Source of the DNA: Dehalococcoidia bacterium
GTDB lineage: Bacteria > Chloroflexota > Dehalococcoidia > Lucifugimonadales > UBA3495
Length of the DNA: 51,463 nt
Direction: 5' to 3'
Assembly (NCBI GenBank): GCA_022825745.1
Contig: JAJDWF010000103.1
Coordinates: forward strand, 1 to 51,463
The notes beneath the pieces were generated by a model, which saw nothing but the letters and a program-made list of their open reading frames with translations, did not search any database and was not told where the DNA came from. This document shows, one piece after another, positions 15,476-22,995 of this stretch (positions are counted from its first letter, which is position 1; every line of letters starts with the position of its first letter). The position numbers and the translations under genes are program-made.

Positions 15476-16612
15476 GTGCGCGAAGTAATTCAGGAAGCGG
15501 TCAATCAGTTAGAATCCGGGAACCCCTGCGTGCTGGCCACGGTGGTTCGCACCAAAGGGTCAACCCCCCAGAAAGCCGGCGCCATGCTCCTCGTCCGCGA
15601 GAACGGCTCCGCCGTCGGCACCCTCGGCGGCGGCTGCGTGGAGGGCGACATCTGGTTCGCCGCCCGCGAAATCCTGCGCAACCACGGCGGCCCGGAATTC
15701 AAGGACTACTACCTCAACGAGGACATTGCCGCCCGCGACGGCCTGGTCTGCGGCGGCACCATGTACTTCTACCTGGAACCCTTCTGGGACACCGATGACT
15801 TTACCGACATCGGCAACGAACTGATCGGAGCCTACGACGGCGCGGAACCGGCCGCCCTGGCTACCATCGTTCGCTCCGAGGGCGACACCGCGCCCCTGGG
15901 CGCCAAGTTGATGCTCCGTTCCGACGGCTCGATTGCGGGCGGTATCGGAACCGTCGAACTCGATGAAATCGCGTTGGAGGCCGCCGGGCGCGTCGCCGCC
16001 GTCGGCGCCAACGAATCGGTCACCATAGACGACCAAACCGAGCTGTTCGTGGAGGGTTTCACCACCCCGCCCACGCTGGTCATGGTCGGCGGCGGACACG
16101 TCGGCAAAGCGACCGCCGACCTTGCTCATCGCCTGGGCTACCGGGTGTACATCGTTGACGACCGCGAGGACTTTTCCAATCCCGAGCGTTTCCCCTACGC
16201 CGAGGAAACCATCGTCGCGCCCTATACCGACTGGGCCCAGCACCTGGACATCAACGTCAACAGTTTCATCGTCGTGGCGTCCCGCGGCCACTGGTTCGAC
16301 GACGTGGCCCTGGAGTCGGCGTTGAGCACCCGGGCCCGGTACATCGGTTTGCTGGGCAGCCGGCGCAAGACGCTGATGATCTACCAGCGGCTGCTACAGG
16401 AGGGCGTCCCCCGCGAGCGGCTGGCCGAAGTCCGCGCCCCCATCGGCCTGGACATCGGCGCGCTCGAACCCGAGGAACTGGCCGTCAGCATCATGTCCGA
16501 GGTCATCATGGCCCGTCGCGGCGGCAAGGGTAGCCCCATGACCATGGATGACTGGTATCTGGAACGCGCCGAGCGCCGCGCCCACCGGGCGATGGGCCTC
16601 CCGGCGGACTGA
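15476..16612 (+). CDS. XdhC/CoxI family molybdenum-enzyme maturation protein
   Basis: 378 residues, GTG start. XdhC-type proteins bind molybdenum cofactor and help insert its sulfurated form into xanthine-dehydrogenase or CO-dehydrogenase-type enzymes. The N-terminal XdhC_CoxI domain (VVRTKGSTPQKAGAMLLV then GTLGGGCVEGDIW) is followed by the Rossmann-like C-terminal domain. That domain shows VMVGGGHVGKATADLAHRLG, SRGHWFDDVALESAL, YIGLLGSRRK and PIGLDIGALEPEELAVSI. It is followed after 57 bp by a MocA-like nucleotidyltransferase, the usual partner. The molybdoenzyme itself is not in the window. Confidence 0.93.
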   Translation: MREVIQEAVNQLESGNPCVLATVVRTKGSTPQKAGAMLLVRENGSAVGTLGGGCVEGDIWFAAREILRNHGGPEFKDYYLNEDIAARDGLVCGGTMYFYLEPFWDTDDFTDIGNELIGAYDGAEPAALATIVRSEGDTAPLGAKLMLRSDGSIAGGIGTVELDEIALEAAGRVAAVGANESVTIDDQTELFVEGFTTPPTLVMVGGGHVGKATADLAHRLGYRVYIVDDREDFSNPERFPYAEETIVAPYTDWAQHLDINVNSFIVVASRGHWFDDVALESALSTRARYIGLLGSRRKTLMIYQRLLQEGVPRERLAEVRAPIGLDIGALEPEELAVSIMSEVIMARRGGKGSPMTMDDWYLERAERRAHRAMGLPAD

Positions 16613-16636
16613 TCTACGCTCGCCCTGACATTATCC

Positions 16637-16665
16637 CCCGCTCGTCCTGAGCTTGTCGAAGGACG
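16637..16665 (+). repeat. interspersed repeat R3 (imperfect palindrome) overlapping a ribosome-binding site
   Basis: CTCGTCCTGAGCTTGTCGAA followed by GGAC resembles a repeat seen in many unrelated bacterial genomes, from memory. Here its AAGGA end (16659-16663) sits 6 nt before the TTG start of the next gene and is its only visible Shine-Dalgarno. Confidence 0.6.
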
Positions 16666-16669
16666 CAAT

Positions 16670-17326
16670 TTGCATCCCTTTACCTCCGCCATCCTCCTCG
16701 CCGCCGGGGTCTCTCGGCGCATGGGCACGCTCAAAGCCCTGCTGGACTGGCACGGGCGCCCGCTCATCATGCACCAGATCGTCACCCTCCGCGCCGCCGG
16801 GGCCGACGAGGTTGTCGTCGTCCTGGGGCACCGCGCCGACGAATTGCAGGCCCGCATCGGGGCAAACAGCGACGTGTACGCGGCGGGCAACGTGCGCTGC
16901 GTGATTAACACCCGCTACGCCGAGGGCAAGACCACGTCCATCAAGACGGGCCTGAGCGGGATTTCCACCGGGCCGGAACACGCCGGCCCCATCCTGATGC
17001 TCAACGTTGATCAACCGCGCAGCGTCAACGTGGTTCGCGCCGTTCTGGCCGCTCATGCGGACGCCGGCGCGCTGATCACCATCCCCACCTGTGGCGGAAA
17101 AGGCGGCCACCCCACCGCGGTCAGCCGCGTCCTGTACCCGGAACTGCTGGACATAACCGAAGGCACCCAGGGAATGCGGGCCGTGACCGAACGCCACAAA
17201 ACGGCGACTCAAAGGGTGGAACTGAACGCCCCCGAGCTGCTGTGGGACGTGAACACTCCCGAACAGTATCGGGCGGCCCTGGCCGAATCCGGGTCCGCCA
17301 ATCAGGAGGCGGGTCGCCCGGCCTGA
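16670..17326 (+). CDS. MocA/MobA-like molybdenum cofactor nucleotidyltransferase
   Basis: 218 residues, TTG start. The family transfers CMP or GMP from the nucleoside triphosphate to molybdopterin-Mo. The glycosyltransferase-A-like nucleotide-binding signature is present (ILLAAGVSRRMGTLKALLDW). NVDQPRSV replaces the usual CDQP metal-binding segment, followed by ITIPTCGGKGGHPTAVSR. Its position after XdhC fits a MocA-type CTP:molybdopterin cytidylyltransferase for a xanthine-dehydrogenase-family enzyme. The C-terminal proline-glycine tail is short. The unit ends in a strong terminator. Confidence 0.85.
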   Translation: MHPFTSAILLAAGVSRRMGTLKALLDWHGRPLIMHQIVTLRAAGADEVVVVLGHRADELQARIGANSDVYAAGNVRCVINTRYAEGKTTSIKTGLSGISTGPEHAGPILMLNVDQPRSVNVVRAVLAAHADAGALITIPTCGGKGGHPTAVSRVLYPELLDITEGTQGMRAVTERHKTATQRVELNAPELLWDVNTPEQYRAALAESGSANQEAGRPA

Positions 17327-17334
17327 CAAACTTC

Positions 17335-17372
17335 AAGGCCGGAACCCGATAAACAGTCGGTGTTCCGGCCTT
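17335..17372 (+). terminator. intrinsic terminator after the xdhC-mocA unit
   Basis: An 11-bp perfect stem (AAGGCCGGAAC with GTTCCGGCCTT) has a 16-nt loop and is followed by CTCTTGT. It starts 8 bp after the stop codon. The hairpin is symmetrical, but the minus-strand flank has only a weak T-run. Confidence 0.7.
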
Positions 17373-17690
17373 CTCTTGTCCCATCGCTTTTGCCGCGCAA
17401 TCCGGCTGTGCCCGGATGCTTCCGCCTTTTTCGGGAGCGCCTTGGCTGCGCTGCTTGCGGCGGTTGGCGTTGTCAGCGCCAGATGCGGCCCGCTCGATGC
17501 GGTTTCGCCCCCGTTGGCGGCGCCGCGGTGTCGTCACACTACATCGGCTCCGCCAACGGGGCGGTTACAAGGGAATTGCCAACTATGGTTCAGCGTTATC
17601 AGCGAAACCACTTCTAACCTCCTGTGATGACGACGGCGCTTTGCCATCGGGTTTCCGGTGTGTGGGGGTTCCCTGCAACCCCAGCACCTT
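17373..17690 (-). ncRNA. candidate structured transcript or leader in a gene-poor stretch
   Basis: No conserved protein is visible between 17327 and 17833. On the minus strand, a good promoter (17697-17725) would start a transcript near 17690. It carries a perfect AGGAGG, a GTG at 17611 opening a 25-codon peptide that ends at 17534, and then a perfect 12-bp inverted repeat (17550-17561 with 17509-17520). The peptide stop lies in the loop and overlaps a GTG of another open frame (GTGA). I do not recognise RNase P, tmRNA, SRP RNA, 6S or a known riboswitch. It could be an attenuator-type leader or a small RNA. The evidence is structural only. Confidence 0.25.
17509..17561. repeat. perfect 12-bp inverted repeat
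   Basis: CCCCGTTGGCGG (17509-17520) and CCGCCAACGGGG (17550-17561) are exact reverse complements with a 29-nt loop. No coding sequence explains them. Confidence 0.75.
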
Positions 17691-17696
17691 GAATAC

Positions 17697-17725
17697 ATAC
17701 TATAACGTATCGTGATGCTTGTCAA
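17697..17725 (-). promoter_or_regulatory. strong minus-strand sigma70-like promoter
   Basis: On the minus strand, a consensus TTGACA (17720-17725), a 17-bp spacer and TAGTAT (17697-17702). An overlapping TATAGT at 15-bp spacing is an alternative. It points away from the SsuD-like gene into the gene-poor stretch. Confidence 0.5.
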
Positions 17726-17833
17726 CACCCCCAGACCGCCAATTTTCCATGAATTTGCGCCGATTTTTCCCGCAGAAATCGCCAAATACGCTAGACTACT
17801 CGCCAATCGACGCAAGGCGGGAAAGCGATAGCA

Positions 17834-19036
17834 ATGAGCGACAGCATAGGCAACGGCGCGACGCCTGAGTTCACAGCCCCCAGCGTGTACGGCGACGATG
17901 GCGTCACTATCATCGGCATGATTGGCGTGGTGCGGGAAGCCGCCGCCAATCAGGGCGCCACCCTCAGCCTGTTCGGCGGCGGCATCAACCCCGGCGCCGA
18001 GGTTCCCTCTGGCGTTGACCCCGACTACATCCTCGATTTCGCCCGTACCCACGAGGACGCCGGATTCGACATGGTTCTCACCGGCTATTCGTCGTCAACC
18101 CCGGACGGTTTTGAAGTCGCCGGCTACGCCGCCGCCCACACCGAGCGCCTGGGATACCTGATCGCCCATCGCCCCGGCTTCGTCGCGCCCACCCTGGCCG
18201 CCCGCAAGGCCGCCACTCTGGACCAGCTTACCAACGGACGCATCGCGCTGCACATCATCACCGGCGGCAACGACGTTGAGCAGCGGCAGGATGGCGACTG
18301 GCTCGACCACGACGCCCGCTACCGCCGCACCGATGAATACCTGTCGGTGGTGCGCCGCATCTGGACCGAGCGCGAACCCTTTGACCATGAAGGCGAGTTC
18401 TACCGCTTGCAGGATGCCTACAGCCAGGCCCGCTGCCGGCAGCAGCCCCACGTTCCGCTGTTTTTCGGCGGCGCTTCCGACATCGCGCTGGACGTTGCCA
18501 GCCGCCGCGCCGATCTTTTCGCCCTGTGGGGAGAACCGCGCGCTTCCATTGCCCAGCGCATTGAGGATGTCAAAACCCGCGTTGCCGCCGCCGGCCGCGA
18601 TCCGTCGGAGATCAGGTTCAGCCTCTCGGTCCGCCCCATCCTGGCCGATACTGAGGACAAGGCCTGGGAGCGCGCGGAGCAGATTCTCTCCCGCATCAGG
18701 CAGGCCACCGCCGGCAGGATCACGCCCGGGGTTCCCACGCGCCCCCAGTCCGAGGGGGCGTGGCGCCTGCTGCGTTTCGCCGCAGAGGGCAACGTCCACG
18801 ACGAACGGCTTTGGATGCCCATTGCCGCCGCCAGCGGTGCGTCAGGCAGCACAACCTGCCTGGTTGGCACGCCGCGACAGGTCGCCGATTCGCTGCTGGC
18901 GTACTACGACCTCGGCTGCACCGCGTTCATCATACGCGGGTTCGACCCGCTGGCCGACGCCGCCGAATATGGCCGCGAACTCATCCCGCTCGTCCGCCAA
19001 GGCGTGGCGCAGCGCAACCGTCAGCTTGCCCGCTGA
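17834..19036 (+). CDS. LLM-class flavin-dependent monooxygenase (SsuD-like)
   Basis: 400 residues. Luciferase-like monooxygenases use FMNH2 and O2 to oxidise small organic substrates. The SsuD-type signatures are IALHIITGGNDVEQRQDGDW, the D-x-RYRRTDEYLSVVRRIWT helix and PLFFGGASDIALDVASRRAD. These are close to alkanesulfonate monooxygenase, which releases sulfite and an aldehyde, so C-S bond cleavage is a reasonable guess. The true substrate is not readable. A PLP aminotransferase gene follows after 36 bp. A flavin reductase would be needed in trans; a candidate lies at 25475-26089. Confidence 0.92.
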   Translation: MSDSIGNGATPEFTAPSVYGDDGVTIIGMIGVVREAAANQGATLSLFGGGINPGAEVPSGVDPDYILDFARTHEDAGFDMVLTGYSSSTPDGFEVAGYAAAHTERLGYLIAHRPGFVAPTLAARKAATLDQLTNGRIALHIITGGNDVEQRQDGDWLDHDARYRRTDEYLSVVRRIWTEREPFDHEGEFYRLQDAYSQARCRQQPHVPLFFGGASDIALDVASRRADLFALWGEPRASIAQRIEDVKTRVAAAGRDPSEIRFSLSVRPILADTEDKAWERAEQILSRIRQATAGRITPGVPTRPQSEGAWRLLRFAAEGNVHDERLWMPIAAASGASGSTTCLVGTPRQVADSLLAYYDLGCTAFIIRGFDPLADAAEYGRELIPLVRQGVAQRNRQLAR

Positions 19037-19072
19037 CCTAACCATCCTGCCAGATACCACCGGAGGCGCTCA

Positions 19073-20284
19073 ATGGTCGATTACGCATCCCTGTTCTCCA
19101 ACAACCTTCCCCGCTCGGTGTCGATGCCGGAGGGAAGTAGTGATCAAGTCAAATACATCTTTTCCATCACCAACGCCGTTCCCGAGGTAATCAGCGCCCG
19201 GAAATACCTGGACGCGATTGGCGCCGGCCTTGAATCCGGCGGCCCCGAATCACTGGCGGCCTACCCCCCGCCCACCGGTCACAACGGTCTGCGGGAACTC
19301 GTCGCGGAGCGTCTGGCCGCCAATCGAGGCTTTCACGCGTCGCCGGATGACGTATTCATTTCCGACGGAGCCGGCGGTGCGATCAGCATCATCCTGGACT
19401 CGTTCATCAACCCCGGCGACGCCATCCTGGTGGAAGAATTCACCTACATGGGCAGCCTGCGCATGATGCTGGAACGCGGCGCGGAACCTATCCATGTACT
19501 GTGCGACGAGGACGGGATGTTGCCCGACGCGCTGGAAGGGGGCCTGGCTTCCCTGGCCGACGCCGGCCGCCGGCCCAAGTTCGTCTGGATGATACCGGTG
19601 TACCAGAACCCGCTGGGATTCACTCCATCCGAATCCCGCCGCCGCGCTCTGCTGGACATTGCCCAACGTTACAACGTGCCGGTCCTGGAGAACGAGTCCT
19701 ACGCCGACTTTCGCATTGACGGCGACCCCCTGCCCACTGCTTTCTCCGGGCTCAGCGATCAGGGCGACGTGCTGTACGTGTCGTCTTTCACCAAGCTGCT
19801 CGGTTGCGGTCTGCGGGTGGGATTCGGCGTTCTACCGCCCGGCGTCCGGCAAGCGCTCCCGCAGGTCAACGCCGAAAACCTGCCGCGCCGGGGAGTCAGC
19901 CACCTGGCCACCATGATGGTGTACGAATACCTGCGCGAGCACGAGGCTGAGCATATCGAAACCGTGCGCAGCGCCTTGCAGGTCCGCCGCGACGCCATGC
20001 TGGACGCGCTGGAGCGTGACTTCCCGTCGTTCTGCGAGTGGACCCATCCCCAGGGCGGGATGCTGGTGTTCGTGCGCTTGCCGGAAGGCGCGGATACCTG
20101 GGCCACGCTGCCCAAGGCCACGGCGCGCGACGTAAAATACAACCCCGGCGGCGTTTTCCGCGCCGACCGGGGCCGCAACAACCACCTGAGGCTTACCTAC
20201 AGCCACAACTCTCCGGACGAGATCCGCGAAGGGGTCGCTCGCCTCGCCGAGTTGTTCCGTGAGGAAGGTTATTTCGAGGGATAG
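19073..20284 (+). CDS. PLP-dependent aminotransferase, class I/II (2-aminoadipate-aminotransferase-like)
   Basis: 403 residues. It carries the fold-type I aminotransferase pattern: a Gly-rich phosphate segment (ISDGAGGAISIILDSF), the substrate/PLP region MIPVYQNPLGFTPSESRR, the aspartate-like position in ENESYADF, and Lys241 in SSFTKLLGCGLRVGF, which forms the Schiff base. The VYQNPLG...R motif and length place it with LysN/MocR-like aminotransferases, without an N-terminal GntR domain. It is likely co-transcribed with the preceding flavin monooxygenase and may process the same substrate, which is inference. The gene ends 11 bp before the convergent selenoprotein gene. Confidence 0.92.
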   Translation: MVDYASLFSNNLPRSVSMPEGSSDQVKYIFSITNAVPEVISARKYLDAIGAGLESGGPESLAAYPPPTGHNGLRELVAERLAANRGFHASPDDVFISDGAGGAISIILDSFINPGDAILVEEFTYMGSLRMMLERGAEPIHVLCDEDGMLPDALEGGLASLADAGRRPKFVWMIPVYQNPLGFTPSESRRRALLDIAQRYNVPVLENESYADFRIDGDPLPTAFSGLSDQGDVLYVSSFTKLLGCGLRVGFGVLPPGVRQALPQVNAENLPRRGVSHLATMMVYEYLREHEAEHIETVRSALQVRRDAMLDALERDFPSFCEWTHPQGGMLVFVRLPEGADTWATLPKATARDVKYNPGGVFRADRGRNNHLRLTYSHNSPDEIREGVARLAELFREEGYFEG

Positions 20285-20295
20285 AAAGGCGGGCG

Positions 20296-20784
20296 TCAGC
20301 CTCTCAGCCGAGCCCGTTCGCGCCCCTCGATGAAGTGAACGGCTTCGTCCGGGCTGATCCGCCCCACCGGGCCGCTGGCGTACATCGCGCCCAGCACCGT
20401 TCCGCCGCGGCCCAGCAGGAATTCCGTCGGCTGGATATAACCGCCGCGGTCCTCCGACCACCAGGAACCCAAAAGGTCGGCGTCTTCCTTCGTCACGCCG
20501 TAGGCCATGGGGAACGTGACGCCGGACTTTTCCGCCATCTCCTGCACCAGTTCCCTGGGTTCCACGCTGGCGCCGACCATCGTGAGCCCCATCTCGGCCA
20601 GCGCATCCTTTTGCGATTGCCATGCGGCCAACTGCCGCGAGCAGTAGGGTCACCAAACGCCGCGATAGAACAGCACCGCCAAGTAGCGTGAGGACATGTC
20701 TCCGGGCAGGGCCAACTTGCCCCCGTCAATCAGGTCCAGCGTGATCGGGGGCAGTCGGTCGCCCTGTTGCAGTTTTTCGCCCAT
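20296..20784 (-). CDS. peroxiredoxin-like (AhpC/TSA-type) selenoprotein with in-frame UGA
   Basis: Reading UGA 20650-20652 as selenocysteine gives one 162-residue protein; otherwise the frame is split into two fragments that both match the same fold. The start is ATG 20784 with GAGGAAA upstream. Residues 36-48 read AVLFYRGVW-U-PYC, where known homologues have FYRGxWCPYC, so UGA replaces exactly the peroxidatic cysteine (residue 45), and the second Cys of the UxxC pair is kept. Downstream sequence continues the fold (GLTMVGASVEP, FPMAYGVTKEDADLLGSWW, PTEFLLGRGG). A SECIS-like hairpin follows the UGA. It probably reduces peroxides or disulfides and is probably co-transcribed with the flavin monooxygenase upstream (23-bp gap). 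Confidence 0.9.
20624..20638 (-). promoter_or_regulatory. candidate bacterial SECIS element of the peroxiredoxin-like gene
   Basis: In the mRNA a 5-bp perfect stem GCGGC/GCCGC encloses the loop AGUUG, with a G among its first two bases. Sixteen nucleotides separate the UGA from the apical loop, within the published bacterial consensus (16-37 nt). An outer UGC/GCA pairing across a small internal loop can extend it. Confidence 0.7.
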
Positions 20785-20807
20785 GGGATCAATTTCCTCG
20801 CGGCGGG

Positions 20808-22031
20808 TTAATCGCCCACCGCTTCGGCCGTCTCGGACTTGAGCTTTTCCGGCCACCACGGGTCGTCGTATTCGTTGAACATACCCTTCATGTGGGGCAT
20901 GACTTCGTTGGCGAACAGGTCCGTGTTCTTCTTGACCAGTTCCGGCGGCATGCTGCCAATCTGGAGCAGCACCATCAGGTGCCCGATGCGCAGCAACTCA
21001 CAGGCTTCGGTCAGCTTGCGGCGCACGGTTTCGGGGCTGCCGCCGATGACGTGTCCCTGCTCGATGTAGTCCTTCCAGCTGTTTTCCTTGGCCGTCCGCT
21101 GGGCCTCTTCGCCCATCTGGGGCCGCAACGACTTGCGGATGGAATCCAGCGAACGGTAACCGGGAGATTCGGCGAACGGCGGGTACACGCGCAGCATCTT
21201 TTCGTAGAAGTACTTGACGTGTTCCTCGTAGTCCTTTTCTGCCTGCTCGTCGGTTTCCGAAACGCAGACCAGTTGCAGGAAGCCCAAGCGGTGGGGGTTG
21301 TCGTCAATGCCCCGCTCGGCGACCCGTTCCCAGTAGCCCTTCACGATGTTGTAGCCCCGCAGGTAGCCGTAGTAGGACAGGTAGCAGTACACGTAGTCCC
21401 GGTCCAGCACCCAGTCCCACGTTTCCAGGCTGCCGGATCCCGGCACCCATACCGGCGGATGGGGCTCCTGCGTCGGCCGGGGCCAAATGCTGATGTAGCG
21501 CAGCTTGTTGTACTTGCCGTTGAAAATCGTGGGATGGTGCTGCGTCCAGGCTTGCATGACCACGTCGTGGGCTTCCGTGTGCCGGTCGCGCAGGGTGATG
21601 GGTACCTGCCCGTAGGAGAACGTGGTGTCCATGGCAGTCCCCACCGGGAATCCCGCCACCAGACGACCGCCGGAGATGACGTCGATCATCGCCATCTCTT
21701 CGGCGACCCGCACCGGGGGGTTGTAGAGCGCCAGGCTGTTGCCCAGCACGATCACCGCGCCGTTGTTGGTGCTGTTGGCCAGCACCGAGGCAATCAGGTT
21801 AGGCGACGGCATGATGCCGTAGGCGTTGTTGTGATGCTCGTTGACGCAGATGCCGTCGAAACCTACCTCGTCGGCGTACCGCAACTGGTCGATGTACTGG
21901 GCGTAGTACTCGTTGCCCTTGGCCGGGTCGAAGTTCTCGTTGGGCAGGTCCACCCATGCGGAATGGTGCTGCTCGGCGAAGTCGTCCGGCAGGTCCTGGT
22001 AGGGCATCAGGTGGAAAAAGGAGACTTTCAT
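20808..22031 (-). CDS. LLM-class flavin-dependent oxidoreductase (luciferase-like)
   Basis: 407 residues, ATG start. A luciferase-like TIM barrel with typical segments: DEVGFDGICVNEHHNNAYG, the PPVRVAEEMAMIDVISGGRL helix-strand, and PPVWVPGSGSLETWDWV. It differs clearly from the SsuD-like protein at 17834. This branch is close to flavin monooxygenases annotated in degradative pathways of marine Chloroflexota and actinobacteria, with unknown substrates. It is the first gene of a unit with the selenoprotein peroxiredoxin, which could detoxify H2O2 leaking from uncoupled flavin turnover (inference). A TAAAAT -10-like box on the minus strand (22080-22085) lies 49 bp upstream. Confidence 0.92.
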   Translation of the reverse strand: MKVSFFHLMPYQDLPDDFAEQHHSAWVDLPNENFDPAKGNEYYAQYIDQLRYADEVGFDGICVNEHHNNAYGIMPSPNLIASVLANSTNNGAVIVLGNSLALYNPPVRVAEEMAMIDVISGGRLVAGFPVGTAMDTTFSYGQVPITLRDRHTEAHDVVMQAWTQHHPTIFNGKYNKLRYISIWPRPTQEPHPPVWVPGSGSLETWDWVLDRDYVYCYLSYYGYLRGYNIVKGYWERVAERGIDDNPHRLGFLQLVCVSETDEQAEKDYEEHVKYFYEKMLRVYPPFAESPGYRSLDSIRKSLRPQMGEEAQRTAKENSWKDYIEQGHVIGGSPETVRRKLTEACELLRIGHLMVLLQIGSMPPELVKKNTDLFANEVMPHMKGMFNEYDDPWWPEKLKSETAEAVGD

Positions 22032-22139
22032 GGTCGCGAGTCCTTAGCGGCAACAACGCCGATTTTCAGTGTTTGTAGGATTTTAGCACAGGCCCTTGCG
22101 AGGTACTGATAGCGCAGCCTGGCCCCGGTGTCGCATCGG

Positions 22140-22982
22140 TTAGCTGCTGAGCCAGCCCTTCACCGCCGCTATGAAGTCGCCCGGGTTGTCCTCGAAGACC
22201 ATGTGCCCGGCTCTTTCAATCTCCACCAGGGTGCCTTGGGCGACCGTGTCGATCATCTGCCGCGCCGTCTCCTCGGTCAGCAGGTCGGTTTCCGTCCCGC
22301 GCACCACCAGCGTGGGGCACGTGATGCGTTCCAGGGCTGGCCAGAGGTCCACCGCCGGCGCGGCCGTGCCGTTGATGCGCTGTTCACGGATAGCCGGATC
22401 AAACTTCCAGCCGATTTTGCCGTCGGAGGTTTCGTAGGTCTGCCCGCCCAGGCGTCGCCGCATCACCGCTTCCGATGCGAACCGGTTGCCGCCCTGGACG
22501 TGGGCCAGGGCATCTTCGAAGTTGTCGAATTGGGGCGGCAGGTTGCGCAGTTCTTCGGTGATCCGGTTTCCGCCGGCCGGTTCGATGCGCGGCCCGATGT
22601 CCACGATGCAGAGGCGCTCCAGCCGTTCGGGATATTCGCCGGCGAAGGCCATGCTGTTCCGGCCGCCCATGGAGTGGCCGAACAGGATGAACTTGTCCAG
22701 GCCGATGGCGTCCACGAACCCGGCAAGGTCCGCCACAAAAGCCTCGGTGGAATAGTCGCCGCCGGGGGCGTGGTCGGTGTCGCCCCGGCCGCGCTGGTCG
22801 AGAGCGTACACGTGGTAATCGCCGCACAACGCTTCCGCCACGTCTTCCCAAACGTGGGCATGGCCGCGCAGGCCGTGGAGCAGCACCAGGGGCGGCGCGT
22901 TCTCAGCGCCCCATTCCAGGTAGTGGATGTTGATGCCATTGGCGGTGATGGTTTTGCTGTTGGGTTGCACTTGGGTAGTCAT
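22140..22982 (-). CDS. alpha/beta hydrolase
   Basis: 280 residues. A classical alpha/beta hydrolase: the oxyanion region LLHGLRGHAHVW, DQRGRGDTD, the nucleophile elbow GHSMGG (Ser104), a likely acid in VVRGTETDLL and the catalytic His in ERAGHMVFEDNP. The AAGGAGCAGCCGCC leader directly precedes the ATG. It follows the crotonase gene by 13 bp on the same strand, so the two are co-transcribed. Esterase, lactonase or C-C hydrolase are all possible. No cap-domain feature resolves the substrate. Confidence 0.92.
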   Translation of the reverse strand: MTTQVQPNSKTITANGINIHYLEWGAENAPPLVLLHGLRGHAHVWEDVAEALCGDYHVYALDQRGRGDTDHAPGGDYSTEAFVADLAGFVDAIGLDKFILFGHSMGGRNSMAFAGEYPERLERLCIVDIGPRIEPAGGNRITEELRNLPPQFDNFEDALAHVQGGNRFASEAVMRRRLGGQTYETSDGKIGWKFDPAIREQRINGTAAPAVDLWPALERITCPTLVVRGTETDLLTEETARQMIDTVAQGTLVEIERAGHMVFEDNPGDFIAAVKGWLSS

Positions 22983-22995
22983 GGCGGCTGCTCCT

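Noticed and set aside
17121-17537. 138-codon minus-strand frame with a basic N-terminus
   Set aside because: Its second half is antisense to the MocA-like gene and its terminator; the composition looks like a shadow frame. Only the upstream leader features are kept as a candidate RNA.
20296-20784. Peroxiredoxin fragments as a pseudogene with a premature stop
   Set aside because: The single interruption is UGA at exactly the catalytic Cys position, with a SECIS-like hairpin and no other damage, so selenocysteine is the better explanation.
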